Source: an uncultured Lachnospiraceae bacterium (GTDB lineage Bacteria > Bacillota > Clostridia > Lachnospirales > Lachnospiraceae). Taken from it: a stretch of DNA of 64,000 nucleotides. A model generated the notes under the pieces. It worked only from the letters and a program-made list of their open reading frames with translations, did not search any database and had not been told where the DNA came from. Both the position numbers and the translations under genes were made by a program. Shown piece by piece: positions 38,458-49,142 of this stretch (position 1 is its first letter; each line of letters starts with the position of its first letter). The stretch is from contig CANQEL010000001.1 of the NCBI GenBank assembly GCA_947594855.1, forward strand, positions 1 through 64,000, in the 5' to 3' direction.

Positions 38458-41055
38458 TTATGTAACTATTTTCTTTACTGACGAATAACGGCTGTATATT
38501 TTTTTCTTTTCCTTAATTTTATATGTACGGATTTTTAAATAAAGTTTCCGGTTTTTCTTATTATATTGAATCTTAAAAATTCCATTATATTTCTTTATCT
38601 TTATTTTTTTAAAAGATACTCTGCTATATCTTTTTTTATCGCTTTTTACATATACCTGAATATATTCGCCTTCATATTTTTTCAATTTTATTTCTATATA
38701 TCTGATACCATTCTGTTTCTTTTTCTTTAATGAAAATACAGGTCTTGCCATAAGCTTTTTTCTGTCATTACCCAGCTGTGTTCCTGATTGCCCGGATGCA
38801 TATCGCTGTTCTATATAAATATCCGGAATTGCAGATGGCAAAGGAGTCATCAACTGCTGAGGAGTTATCGATGGTGAAGGCGAATACTTTATTTCACCTG
38901 TAGGCAAAGGCCTTGCCGTATGCGGTACTGACGTCTGCTTCGGTTTGGCGGTTGGTGGAGGTGCGGCCGTATCCGCATACAATTTTATTGAATTTATTGT
39001 AATCCTTCCTCCGTTAGAATTTCCCTCGGCACCCCATGTAGGCGCCCATACATCTATCTGGGTTATATAATCATCCCAATTCTTCAATGAATATAAATCA
39101 ATAACCTTAACGCACTCCTCTGCATATCCAGGAAGGATTTCATACCCCAAATCATACTTTGTATCATCACCTGATTCCCAAGGATGTTCTTCGTTAATAA
39201 ATTTATCATATACCGACATTCCTCTGCTTCCGTCAGAGTCACAATATATTATCTCCACCCATCTGTAATAATCATCAATTCTCTGATTAGCAGGTATTTT
39301 GTAACACATATCCGGAAAATTTCCTTTGAATATAACAGTTACGCTTTCGTCAGAATTTTTCACATATCGCGAATTCCCCATTGTATATCCCGTATCAAGG
39401 TCAATCTCATAACAATAAGCATCCTTCGGCCACGGTCTTACTTTCTCATCCGGAGGTTGGGTTGCAGGATTGTGTGTTGGGTCCGGAGTCTGAGAAGGAG
39501 TAGGTTCAGGAGTTACAACAGGCGGAGTCTGTAATATGGCAGGTGTTTCTGAAGGAACTGCCGAAAGATCTTCCTTTTCAGAAGAATCAATATCCGATAT
39601 ATTGACGCTTCCTGCATAGCTATAACACCCTTTAGACAAATCAATATGTAAAACAGGTCTTATACCAATTTTTTTATCCACCACATCGCCTTTAATTATA
39701 TTTCCGGCATTATTAATAATTACCTCGTTATCGTCTATGCAGTTTCGTAAAAGCCAACATTCCTTATCCTGGTATGTATATTCCGGCATCAGTTCACTTG
39801 TATAATCCGTATTATATGCATGTCTTGTATATGTACTCGCACACATATATTCAGGAAAACCATACTCAGGGTTTACTGCTTCGTCGACGGATAACAGATA
39901 TATCCTGTCTGTCGTATTTTCACCGTTTTTTAATGCAGTATCAGTATTTACGGAATTATTTACATAAGCAGTCCTGATTGCTTCTTTTTCTGTTTCATCA
40001 AAAGCTTCATTATAAAATTCATTATTCAGCCAGTTACGTATATCGCATGTCTGCCATGTGACATTTCTGTATATATTATTATACTCTCTGTAATCAAGAT
40101 TTTTATCAGCCATAATAAAAGCGTCATCTCCATATACCGATAACACTCTCCATTTTATAGGAGTCCTGGCATCATTTTTATCCGCAGTTCCATTCCTGTC
40201 CGTATCTTTTTGCCAATATTTTCCAAAATATATGCAGTCATATACACAGTTATCTATTCCTGCGTTTACGCTGTCTGTATATCCATATGATATAAGCGAA
40301 AGGTCTGCATGCATTACCGGACGAACATAATATCGGGAATTTGCAATATAAACCTCCGTTAATTTTCCCATTTCATTTATGTAATAATCAGAGATACCAT
40401 CATCCCTCAGCCACCAGCTTCTGTATTTTTCATCACAAATAATATTGCTGTTATAGTCATAACTCATCATATTACATGCATAATCGGTTGCTGTCGCCTG
40501 ACTCATCATATTTGGGGTATCGTAAGAATAATAATATGGACTGTTAAATCCATAATCGTTGTTTGTCAAAGCTTCCTTATCAAGAATATATATATAATCC
40601 AACGTATATATATTATTGTCCATTACCTTCGTCTTTTTAATTGCCTTTTTTTCGATATCGTTAAAAGCCGTATTATAAAACTCATCATTAAGCCACATTC
40701 TAAGTATACTGTCTTTATATTTTACATTATTCATATGTGAATCGCTATCATAATAGGGCCGGACATCCAGGCATTTATCTGCCATAAGTAAAACATCACT
40801 ACCATCTTTTTCAAGTATTCTCCACTTAACAGGAGTCTTATCATCATTTTTATCCGCAGTTCCATCGCCGTTAGTATCTTCCTGCCAGTAATTTCCAAAA
40901 TATATGCTATCATACATTTTATATTCTATTTTAGGATTTTTTAAATCACAACCGTTATTCTCTGCTTTCGTGATATTATCGCTAAAAGATATTGCAACAG
41001 ATAGAGAAACTGCCGCAATAAGAATAATTGCTATTAATCTCCTGTACATTACCAT
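38458..41055 (-). CDS. Secreted protein with two DUF6273-like repeats and the same lysine-rich C-terminal module
   Basis: Signal peptide; two YFGNYWQ/YFGKYWQ units; C-terminus KIYSRYSSVKKIVT identical to that of 33408..38426. Confidence 0.85.
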   Translation of the reverse strand: MVMYRRLIAIILIAAVSLSVAISFSDNITKAENNGCDLKNPKIEYKMYDSIYFGNYWQEDTNGDGTADKNDDKTPVKWRILEKDGSDVLLMADKCLDVRPYYDSDSHMNNVKYKDSILRMWLNDEFYNTAFNDIEKKAIKKTKVMDNNIYTLDYIYILDKEALTNNDYGFNSPYYYSYDTPNMMSQATATDYACNMMSYDYNSNIICDEKYRSWWLRDDGISDYYINEMGKLTEVYIANSRYYVRPVMHADLSLISYGYTDSVNAGIDNCVYDCIYFGKYWQKDTDRNGTADKNDARTPIKWRVLSVYGDDAFIMADKNLDYREYNNIYRNVTWQTCDIRNWLNNEFYNEAFDETEKEAIRTAYVNNSVNTDTALKNGENTTDRIYLLSVDEAVNPEYGFPEYMCASTYTRHAYNTDYTSELMPEYTYQDKECWLLRNCIDDNEVIINNAGNIIKGDVVDKKIGIRPVLHIDLSKGCYSYAGSVNISDIDSSEKEDLSAVPSETPAILQTPPVVTPEPTPSQTPDPTHNPATQPPDEKVRPWPKDAYCYEIDLDTGYTMGNSRYVKNSDESVTVIFKGNFPDMCYKIPANQRIDDYYRWVEIIYCDSDGSRGMSVYDKFINEEHPWESGDDTKYDLGYEILPGYAEECVKVIDLYSLKNWDDYITQIDVWAPTWGAEGNSNGGRITINSIKLYADTAAPPPTAKPKQTSVPHTARPLPTGEIKYSPSPSITPQQLMTPLPSAIPDIYIEQRYASGQSGTQLGNDRKKLMARPVFSLKKKKQNGIRYIEIKLKKYEGEYIQVYVKSDKKRYSRVSFKKIKIKKYNGIFKIQYNKKNRKLYLKIRTYKIKEKKKIYSRYSSVKKIVT

Positions 41056-41342
41056 GTTCACAACTCCATTCCGTATAAGGCAAATTATTACGCCTTTTCC
41101 TACCCTATAACATGCTGACAGGCATATACTGTTTTATTATATCAGATACACCTATGGAAAATCTTTCAGATTTTTTCTGTTTTTTTCTGCATAATAAATT
41201 ATTATATCATAAATATACTATAAAATCTTCTATTTTATATGTTTAGCATTTTTTAACAAAAATATATTTGGTCTAATTTATGCCACAATCACCATGTACA
41301 GTCTTATATGGACATAATTACAAAGGGTGATGATTACATATT

Positions 41343-42602
41343 ATGAAAAAGTACACATATTTTCTTACACTGCTTTTAATAGCATTATTATCTTTCACAA
41401 ATGATGAAAAAGCTTCTGCTGCCTCCATGAGGGGTATATGGTTATCTTACGTCGATTTTGAGGATGCCGGCCTTTATAACCGGAATGAACAGGAATTTAT
41501 ACAAAACTCAGATACTGTATTTAAAACCCTGAAAAAATATGGATTCAATACTATATACTTCCACGTAAGGCCGTTTGATGACGCAATCTATCCGAACAGT
41601 TCTTTCAAATGGTGCACAAGCCTTTCAGATAAACCTCTGAAATATGATGCGCTTAAAATACTTATAGATACGGCTCACCGATACAATATATCATTTCACG
41701 CCTGGATTAACCCCTATAGAATAACTATGGAAAAAATATATGACCCTTCAAAAACTTCTACTATTGAACACATAGTATCGGGAGTAAAAGAAATTATAGA
41801 AAATTATGATGTAGATGGAATACATTTTGACGATTATTTCTATCCTGCCGCAAAAGCAGGAAACCAGTTTTATGATGTTCCTGAAAAAGAACGTATGGAA
41901 TATGTCAACCGCATGGTACAAAGCGTATACAGTACAATCAAAAACTACAATCCTGAAATTATATTTGGAATAAGTCCGTCAGGAAATACCGAATATGCAG
42001 AAAGCATAGGCTGTGACCTTAATACATGGCTTACAGAAGATGGTTATATAGATTACATTGCCCCACAAATATACTGGTCAGATATTTATATATCCGGCAA
42101 AAAAACCAAAACGCTTTATTCAGACAGACTAGAGGAATGGTCTGACCTGGGGCTTGGCAATATCCCCGTATATCCGGGCCTTGCACTGTATAAGGCGGGT
42201 ATCAGAAGCAGCATAGACCGTGGATGGAGAAATACGGATAATATTGCAAAACAGGTCAGATTAAGTGATTTCTATGATTGTAACGGTTACATTTTGTTCA
42301 GTTACAGGGATTTGTTTACCTCTGCAGGCAAAAAAGAACTTGCCTCATATATGAAATATTTTTCTTCACTTAAAATCAAAAAAGCAACGTTGAGAATAAA
42401 AAGAGGCAGAAGATACAAATTTTCAAAACTTATTTCCGTAAAAAAGAAATATAAGTCATATATCAAATACTCTTCTTCAAATAAAAGAATTGCCACCATA
42501 TCGTCAAATGGCGTTATAAAGGCCCGCAAAAAAGGTTATGTACGTATATATGTGAAAGGAATCGCAGGCTCAAAAACAGGCTGCCTGGTAAGAATCTACT
42601 AG
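41343..42602 (+). CDS. Secreted GHL10-type glycosyl hydrolase-like protein with Ig-like C-terminus
   Basis: MRGIWLSYVDFEDAGL, GIHFDDYFYPA, GISPSGN, DYIAPQIYW; signal peptide; Big2-like tail. Confidence 0.88.
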   Translation: MKKYTYFLTLLLIALLSFTNDEKASAASMRGIWLSYVDFEDAGLYNRNEQEFIQNSDTVFKTLKKYGFNTIYFHVRPFDDAIYPNSSFKWCTSLSDKPLKYDALKILIDTAHRYNISFHAWINPYRITMEKIYDPSKTSTIEHIVSGVKEIIENYDVDGIHFDDYFYPAAKAGNQFYDVPEKERMEYVNRMVQSVYSTIKNYNPEIIFGISPSGNTEYAESIGCDLNTWLTEDGYIDYIAPQIYWSDIYISGKKTKTLYSDRLEEWSDLGLGNIPVYPGLALYKAGIRSSIDRGWRNTDNIAKQVRLSDFYDCNGYILFSYRDLFTSAGKKELASYMKYFSSLKIKKATLRIKRGRRYKFSKLISVKKKYKSYIKYSSSNKRIATISSNGVIKARKKGYVRIYVKGIAGSKTGCLVRIY

Positions 42603-42608
42603 GCAGCC
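42579..42608 (+). terminator. Hairpin at the stop codon of 41343..42602
   Basis: GGCTGCCT...AGGCAGCC, followed by CGGCTGTTTTACTTTT. Confidence 0.5.
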
Positions 42609-42648
42609 CGGCTGTTTTACTTTTCCCTTTACTGTATATATATCATGG

Positions 42649-45645
42649 TTATTTTTTTATAATTATGCTCTTCTTACTACTCCATCTGCTATATATTTTT
42701 ACTTTACCGGTCTTTTTAAAACTGCGTACCTGAATATAATATTTTTTACCCTTCTTTAAACCTTTTATGGTTTTCTTAATGGTTTTTGCCTTATTAACCG
42801 TAACCTTTTTGGATGCTTTCATATTCTTTTTCGTGGAATATCTTATATTATAACCTGACGCACCTTTTACTTTCTTTTTAAGAGTTACGATTATTTTATT
42901 CCCCTTAATACTTTTAACACTTTTAATCTTAGGAGCTTTAAGTGTTACTACGTCGCTTTTTCCAATATCCTGATTATTTCCCGGATTGGTAACAGGGTTA
43001 TTTGCAGAATTATTACCGTTACCATTATCTTTAGGAGTAAGCTTAACAGGCGTATCCGAAATAATATATGTATTCCCTGCCTTTGTGGCAAAAGATATTG
43101 TATCGTTATCAATCACTTCAGGGGTAACTGCAATTCCCTCCGTTACATCAGCAACATAATACCCTGAAAGCCCTCCGTATCTTACAGAACATTTATTGCC
43201 GCTATTTGATACAATAGTTATATTGTCTGCAATTCCGTCAGACCACTCTGCACTGACTTCAAAGTTTCCTCTGGCTTTCATGCCGCTGTAACTTCCGTCG
43301 CCCCATTCCCATGGGAGTGCCGCAAGAGGCTCAATATAGTCTCCCTGGCTCTGGATAAGCATCTCTGCTATACCTGATGTAGCTCCAAAATTACCATCAA
43401 TCTGAAATGGCGGATGTGTATCAAATAGATTGTTAAGCGTTGAGCCTGTAAGCTGTTCGCCAAGGAGTTTTAACGACCTGTCACCGTCACGCAGGCGTGC
43501 CCACATATTTATCTTCCATGCCTTACTCCAGCCTGTTCCGCCGTCACCACGTTTTTCAAGGGTAATGCGTGCTGCTTCAAGAAGAGCATCGTCTTCTGCG
43601 CTTCTTCCTGCAATTACATATGTACCGGGATGAAGTACATAAAGCTGATTCTGATGTCTGTGATTATCATAATTGGTTACTTCAAGATTGGTTTCATCCT
43701 TCCATTCGCGATACTGTCCTCCAAGCGTATCAGCCTTTGGCATATACAGCTTCTCTTTCGCCGCTTTTACCTCAAGCACCTCCGGCTCATTACTTTTTCC
43801 AAGAATATCACTTGCCTTCTCAACCTCATCAAACAATTCCCATATAATCGCCTGGTCTGAAGTACATCCTATCGAATACCAGCCATGTTCAGGTGAATAT
43901 GAAGGATTAGCTACAAGCGTACCGTCTCTTTCATCAACCCACAGGTTATCTACCCAGAACAGCGCAGCCTGAAGCATTGTATCATAATATTTGGAAAGAA
44001 GCGCCTTATCGCTGTTAAACTGATAAGCTTCCCATATATCCTGACACTGCCATGCCGCAGCTGCCGGAAAATAAAATGCCGTAGTAAAATTACTCGGACT
44101 TGTGTTGCCCCAGATATTGTTTTCATGATGGATGACCCATCCCCTTACATCTGAGCCATCCTGTCTGCAATAATATTTTTTTGCAGTCTCTTTTCCTTTT
44201 TCAACCATATCATTTATATAATCAATAACTACTGTATGACATTCCGCAAGGTTTGTCTGTTCTGCAAGCCAGTAATTCATCTGCAGATTTATATTAGTAT
44301 GGAAATCCGAACTCCACGCAGGTGATAGTCCCTGAGCCCACAATCCCTGCAGATTGGCAGGAAGTTTGGAATTTTCCCTTGAACTTGATATCAGAAGATA
44401 TCTTCCATACTGGAAAAATAAAGTTTCAAGATACCTGTCCTCTTCTGCCGAATTACTGTTTCCATATCCCTTAAGAAGCTCATCAGTCATTTTATCAGGC
44501 GTCTGTGATGCCCCTATATTAATAACACAACGGTCAAACAACTTTCTGTAATCAGCAACATGTTCCCTGTACAATTCATCATAACCCTTATCTACTGCAT
44601 CATTTACCCATCCGCTCACCTTGATTATAGGATCTTCATCTTCAAAATAATTGTATTCCGTAGTCGGGTCACTCTTATAATTGGTTCCGACGCTCATAAT
44701 AATTACTATCTTGTCAGCGCCGCTTACAGACAGGGTCGCATTATCACCTTTAACTATCTGTCCTCCATCTGCAATCACTTTAAGATATCCTGCAAACTTT
44801 AACCCGTTTTCTTTCTGGTCAGACGGGCTTCCTTCCATTGTAATAACAGCTTCACTTTCATTTACATTAATCGTCTTTCTGCCCTGCTCTGACTCAAGTG
44901 AAATATCTTTCGTAAGACTGCCTTTTTCACTTGCAGTAAGTTTGCAGACTATTACATTTGAAGGATTATTAATAAAATATTCCCTGTCATATTCCACACC
45001 ATCCTGTGTATAGCTTACAGATTCCACTGCACGGTTAATATCAGATATCCGCATATAATCACTATATGATGAAGCCGGTGTTTTATCTTTAATCATAAGA
45101 TTGCCAAATGTCTGATATGAACCAAAATTATCCTTTTCACCTTTTAACCTATCCAGATTGGCGCTAAATTCCGAATCATTAAGCAAATCCTTATAATCGC
45201 TTGCAACAACATTTGAACCATTCATATAAGCCTGATTATTTTCAGAAAAATCAGTCACCATCTGCTGAAGGCTCTCCCTGACTTTAGTAAGCGACTCATG
45301 TACCTGCTCAGTACTGTAGTTATTATCTCCTCCGTCATAACTGCTGTTTGCACCAGGTCCTCCGCTCCATATGGAATTCTCATTAATCTGTATTTTTTCA
45401 GTATCAACTCCGCCAAATACCATTGCTCCAATATTGCCATTTCCCATCGGAAGAGCTTCTGATTCCCAGTCTGCAGCCGGTTCATCATAACACAGTCTCA
45501 AAACAGGCGCATTACTTTCCTTTATTTCTGCAGAAGCATTATCATCTCTATTGTCTGAACCATTATATACGCCTGCCGGCGTCATTAATATTGATATAGC
45601 AGCCATAATACTTATAACACGCCTCTTTCCCCTGCTTTTTTTCAT
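42649..45645 (-). CDS. Secreted GH95-like alpha-L-fucosidase with lysine-rich fn3-like C-terminus
   Basis: ALPMGNGNIGAMVFGGVDTEKIQINENSIWSGGPG; LPANLQGLWAQGLSPAWSSDFHTNINLQMNYW; FQIDGNFGATSGIAEML. Confidence 0.93.
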   Translation of the reverse strand: MKKSRGKRRVISIMAAISILMTPAGVYNGSDNRDDNASAEIKESNAPVLRLCYDEPAADWESEALPMGNGNIGAMVFGGVDTEKIQINENSIWSGGPGANSSYDGGDNNYSTEQVHESLTKVRESLQQMVTDFSENNQAYMNGSNVVASDYKDLLNDSEFSANLDRLKGEKDNFGSYQTFGNLMIKDKTPASSYSDYMRISDINRAVESVSYTQDGVEYDREYFINNPSNVIVCKLTASEKGSLTKDISLESEQGRKTINVNESEAVITMEGSPSDQKENGLKFAGYLKVIADGGQIVKGDNATLSVSGADKIVIIMSVGTNYKSDPTTEYNYFEDEDPIIKVSGWVNDAVDKGYDELYREHVADYRKLFDRCVINIGASQTPDKMTDELLKGYGNSNSAEEDRYLETLFFQYGRYLLISSSRENSKLPANLQGLWAQGLSPAWSSDFHTNINLQMNYWLAEQTNLAECHTVVIDYINDMVEKGKETAKKYYCRQDGSDVRGWVIHHENNIWGNTSPSNFTTAFYFPAAAAWQCQDIWEAYQFNSDKALLSKYYDTMLQAALFWVDNLWVDERDGTLVANPSYSPEHGWYSIGCTSDQAIIWELFDEVEKASDILGKSNEPEVLEVKAAKEKLYMPKADTLGGQYREWKDETNLEVTNYDNHRHQNQLYVLHPGTYVIAGRSAEDDALLEAARITLEKRGDGGTGWSKAWKINMWARLRDGDRSLKLLGEQLTGSTLNNLFDTHPPFQIDGNFGATSGIAEMLIQSQGDYIEPLAALPWEWGDGSYSGMKARGNFEVSAEWSDGIADNITIVSNSGNKCSVRYGGLSGYYVADVTEGIAVTPEVIDNDTISFATKAGNTYIISDTPVKLTPKDNGNGNNSANNPVTNPGNNQDIGKSDVVTLKAPKIKSVKSIKGNKIIVTLKKKVKGASGYNIRYSTKKNMKASKKVTVNKAKTIKKTIKGLKKGKKYYIQVRSFKKTGKVKIYSRWSSKKSIIIKK

Positions 45646-45775
45646 AATTTATACACCCCTTATTTTTTCCTTAATCGTATCATATTAATATATTTTCTGC
45701 AATTGCAAAATCAGTCCAAACATGCTAATCTTATATTGTTACCTTTAAAAAAATAACGAATGGAGAATGGTATTT

Positions 45776-47557
45776 ATGAAACATAATTTTAGGAAGAAAT
45801 TATTAGCAGCCGTACTTCTTTCCGCTTTGGTCTTATCCTCTGGAAATAATATGGCTTACGCAAAAACAGCAAAAGCTCCGACGCTTAATGTCAAAAAAAG
45901 CATATCGCTTCAGGTTGGAACCAGCAAAAAGATAAAAGTAAAAAGCGGCGGCGTATCGAAAATAGTAAAAGTATCATGGAAATCCTCAAAAAACTGTATT
46001 AAATTAAGCAGAAAATCAGGAACGTCAGTTAAAGCTATCGCTGTAAAAAAAGGAAAAGCGACTTTAACTGCAAACGTTAAATATATTAAAAAATTATCAG
46101 CAGATTCCTCATATGCATCTAAAAAATTAAAATGCAAAATAAAAGCTGTAAATAAAGTTTCCGGCAATATTAATAATACGGCATATACTTCAGTGCAGCC
46201 TTCCGCAACAGCGGCTGTCAATAATAATACATCCGGTGATAATAATATTAACGGAACTTCTCCGGTGCCTTCTCCTACTGCTACCCCCATTCCATCAGGC
46301 ACGCTTTTATCCGTATTATCTCCATATGTTGAAAACGTGGGTACATGCGTATCATATAACTCATGGGGAAGCGGCTTCGGCGGAGGCTGGGGAGGCGGTT
46401 TCGGCGGCTGGGGCAATAACAGCCAGACCGGTACATCTTCACAGCTTTTTGATGACAATACTACTAAATTTATCAAAGAAAACTATAACAGCCTCACAGC
46501 TGAGAATCAGATGAAATCAAGCTATATACTTGGTAATTCCGCTAACCTTATAAGCGTATCAGAAGCCAGGTCCCAGGGATATTACATACCTGAAGGCTAT
46601 ACAGAAAGTAATGTTCCCACACTCAGCTATACTAATATAGACTCTCTTATGAAATATGCTTCTGAGAATGGTCTGCGTATACGTTATCATGGTCTTTTGT
46701 GGCATGAACAGGCATCCAACTGGTTTTTCAGAAAAGGCTACAGTGACAACGCTGCATTTGTAACACCTGAAATCATGGATGAACGAATCGAATTTTTCAT
46801 TAAAAATGTAATGAACCATGTATACAGCAGTGAATACAAAGACGTTATATATTGCTGGGATGTAGTAAATGAATATTTCCATATGACAGAATGTATATCA
46901 CGTATAGGCGATGATAAAAATGATGATGTAAAATGTTTCTATGAAGTATACGGAGACAGTATATTTGAAGACCCGGCGGACCCTGCAAACTCACCTGTAA
47001 AGACTAATCCCGCATATGTGAAAAAAGCCTTTAAACATGCTTACGACGTACTGAAAAGCTTTGGCCTTGAAAATAAAGTAGAGCTTGTATACAACGATTA
47101 TGACACCGATTTTCCTGAAGTACGTGAATGTATGCTTAAAGTCGGTGAGTATATCAATTCTAAGGATGAACTTAATCCTGACGGTGTAAAACTCCTTACC
47201 ACTTTCGGTATGCAGGGTCATGACAAGATGGGAGTCCATACAATAGCAGGGCACAAAGATACTATAGAAGCCGTAAAAGCTGCCGGATATAACCTGCAAT
47301 ATACAGAGGCAGACCTTTCCCTTAAAGGACATACACGGGAAGAACAGTTAAAATACTGGAATGACTGGATTACACTTGTTGTTAATGAAAGCAAAAACGG
47401 CGCCCACTTTACCGGTTTCTCCTGGTGGGGTCTCTCTGACTCAGGTTCATGGCTCGGCTCAGGTGAAAGCCCTCTATTGTGCGGCTCTTCAATATCAGAT
47501 AAAAAACCGGCATATTACACAGTCATAAGTGCTGCAATTGCCGCAGGAAACAACTAA
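45776..47557 (+). CDS. Secreted GH10 endo-1,4-beta-xylanase with Lys-rich N-terminal module
   Basis: LTAENQMK, HGLLWHEQ, YCWDVVNEYFH, YTEADLSLKG; RBS GGAG before ATGAAACAT. Confidence 0.92.
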   Translation: MKHNFRKKLLAAVLLSALVLSSGNNMAYAKTAKAPTLNVKKSISLQVGTSKKIKVKSGGVSKIVKVSWKSSKNCIKLSRKSGTSVKAIAVKKGKATLTANVKYIKKLSADSSYASKKLKCKIKAVNKVSGNINNTAYTSVQPSATAAVNNNTSGDNNINGTSPVPSPTATPIPSGTLLSVLSPYVENVGTCVSYNSWGSGFGGGWGGGFGGWGNNSQTGTSSQLFDDNTTKFIKENYNSLTAENQMKSSYILGNSANLISVSEARSQGYYIPEGYTESNVPTLSYTNIDSLMKYASENGLRIRYHGLLWHEQASNWFFRKGYSDNAAFVTPEIMDERIEFFIKNVMNHVYSSEYKDVIYCWDVVNEYFHMTECISRIGDDKNDDVKCFYEVYGDSIFEDPADPANSPVKTNPAYVKKAFKHAYDVLKSFGLENKVELVYNDYDTDFPEVRECMLKVGEYINSKDELNPDGVKLLTTFGMQGHDKMGVHTIAGHKDTIEAVKAAGYNLQYTEADLSLKGHTREEQLKYWNDWITLVVNESKNGAHFTGFSWWGLSDSGSWLGSGESPLLCGSSISDKKPAYYTVISAAIAAGNN

Positions 47558-47598
47558 TTATCTTACAGTATGTTAATCCGTAATTTCTGCTCCTGGTA

Positions 47599-49023
47599 TT
47601 ATTTCCGGATACGGGAGCAGGGATTACCGTGCATTACCGCCTTAATCACATGTAGCGCCTCATCAAGCCTTTCCATATCAAGGCTTGAATAATTAAGTAT
47701 AAACCTGTGTTTATCCTCCATATCAGACATCTGATAAAAATCAGTCAAAGCCTGCAGCCTGATATGCCTGTCTGACAATTTATCCTCCAAATCTTTATCC
47801 CTCAAATCAGTTTCCAGCTCCAGAATAAAATGCAAGCCTGAATCATTCTCAATAATCCTGCATTCATTTTTATCAAAACACTCATTAATATGTTCAAGTA
47901 CACTATGTCTTTTTCTTACATAATAAAGCCTCATTCTGTTAATATGTTTTTCAAAATATCCGCGTTTTATAAATTCAGCCAGCGTATATTGTTCAAATGT
48001 CGACACAGTACACGAATAAAACGATAATTTTTCATTAAATTCATCTGAAAGATGTTTTGGCAGTACCATATAACTTATTCTTATTGTTGGAGTAAGGGAT
48101 TTTGAAAAAGTATTCATATATATAACTTTTCCACATGCATCTATACTCTGCAGGGGTGGTACCGGCCTTCCGTTAAGACGAAATTCACTGTCATAATCAT
48201 CTTCTATAATATATCTGCCCTCTTTTTTATTTGCCCATGCCAGTATTTCATATCTCCTGCTTACAGGCATTGTAATCCCTGTAGGGAAATGGTGTGTTGG
48301 ACTTATATGCGCAATATCCGCTCCGCTTAATGCAAGTTCCTCTACACTTACGCCATTTTCATCCATATTTGCATATCTGCACTCTATATCATTACTTTTA
48401 TATATTTGTGTAATTTTTTTATATCCGGGATTTTCCATACAATATATCTTATCTTTTCCAAGAAGTTTAATAAGAAGTTCATACAGATATTCTGTACCGG
48501 CACCCACAACAATCTGTGATGGTTTGACATTCATGCCACGAAAGGATAACAGATAATTTGCAATAGCTTCACGCAGAAGTAAAACTCCCCTGTTAGACAA
48601 ATCTTTAAGTAACTCCTGTTTCTTTTCGGCCATATTTTCACGCATAAGTTTAGTCCACACGGAAAACGGAAAATTATCAGGTTCAGTATAATTGGAAGAA
48701 AAATCATATATGTCTTTCTTTATATCAGGTAATTTTTCCTCGCTTTCCGTCAATTTTTCCGGTATTGCAATTTCCATAATTCCGGATATATCAGATACAT
48801 AATATCCTTTTTTAGTGATAGCATACATATAACCTTCTCCTATTAACTGGTCATATGCATTTTCAACAGTAATGGTACTAATTCCAAGATTTTTCGCCAA
48901 AGTCCTTTTTGAAGGCATTTTTTCATTCTTTCCCAATTTTCCACTATTTATATCTTCTTTTATGCATTTATACAGATATTTATAGAGGGCTCCTGTTGCT
49001 TTCGTAAAGTCATATGTAAGCAT
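47599..49023 (-). CDS. pdxR: MocR/PdxR-like GntR-aminotransferase transcriptional regulator
   Basis: N-terminal wHTH (KMPSKRTLAKNLGISTITVENAYDQLIGEGYM), class I aminotransferase fold, divergent from pdxST. Confidence 0.88.
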   Translation of the reverse strand: MLTYDFTKATGALYKYLYKCIKEDINSGKLGKNEKMPSKRTLAKNLGISTITVENAYDQLIGEGYMYAITKKGYYVSDISGIMEIAIPEKLTESEEKLPDIKKDIYDFSSNYTEPDNFPFSVWTKLMRENMAEKKQELLKDLSNRGVLLLREAIANYLLSFRGMNVKPSQIVVGAGTEYLYELLIKLLGKDKIYCMENPGYKKITQIYKSNDIECRYANMDENGVSVEELALSGADIAHISPTHHFPTGITMPVSRRYEILAWANKKEGRYIIEDDYDSEFRLNGRPVPPLQSIDACGKVIYMNTFSKSLTPTIRISYMVLPKHLSDEFNEKLSFYSCTVSTFEQYTLAEFIKRGYFEKHINRMRLYYVRKRHSVLEHINECFDKNECRIIENDSGLHFILELETDLRDKDLEDKLSDRHIRLQALTDFYQMSDMEDKHRFILNYSSLDMERLDEALHVIKAVMHGNPCSRIRK

Positions 49024-49067
49024 TTTCCTTCTCCTTTATATTTAAAATTGGCATTTAAAATATATTC

Positions 49068-49095
49068 AAACTGAATATTTTTTTATATCCAGTTT
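49068..49095. promoter_or_regulatory. Candidate PdxR operator in the pdxR-pdxS intergenic region
   Basis: Inverted repeat AAACTGAATA-N8-TATCCAGTTT (9/10) upstream of pdxS. Confidence 0.5.
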
Positions 49096-49142
49096 AGGTA
49101 TATCATACAACTATTAAAAATGCAAGTTAAGGAGAAAAAATT

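Noticed and set aside
33900-40950. DxNxDG loops as dockerin domains (cellulosome)
   Set aside because: Loops are single and embedded in DUF6273-like repeats, not the paired 22-residue dockerin repeats; no cohesins seen.
45910-46476. 188-aa minus-strand ORF antisense to the GH10 xylanase
   Set aside because: Shadow of the Lys/Gly-rich sense coding region; no RBS or domain; sense frame has clear GH10 motifs.
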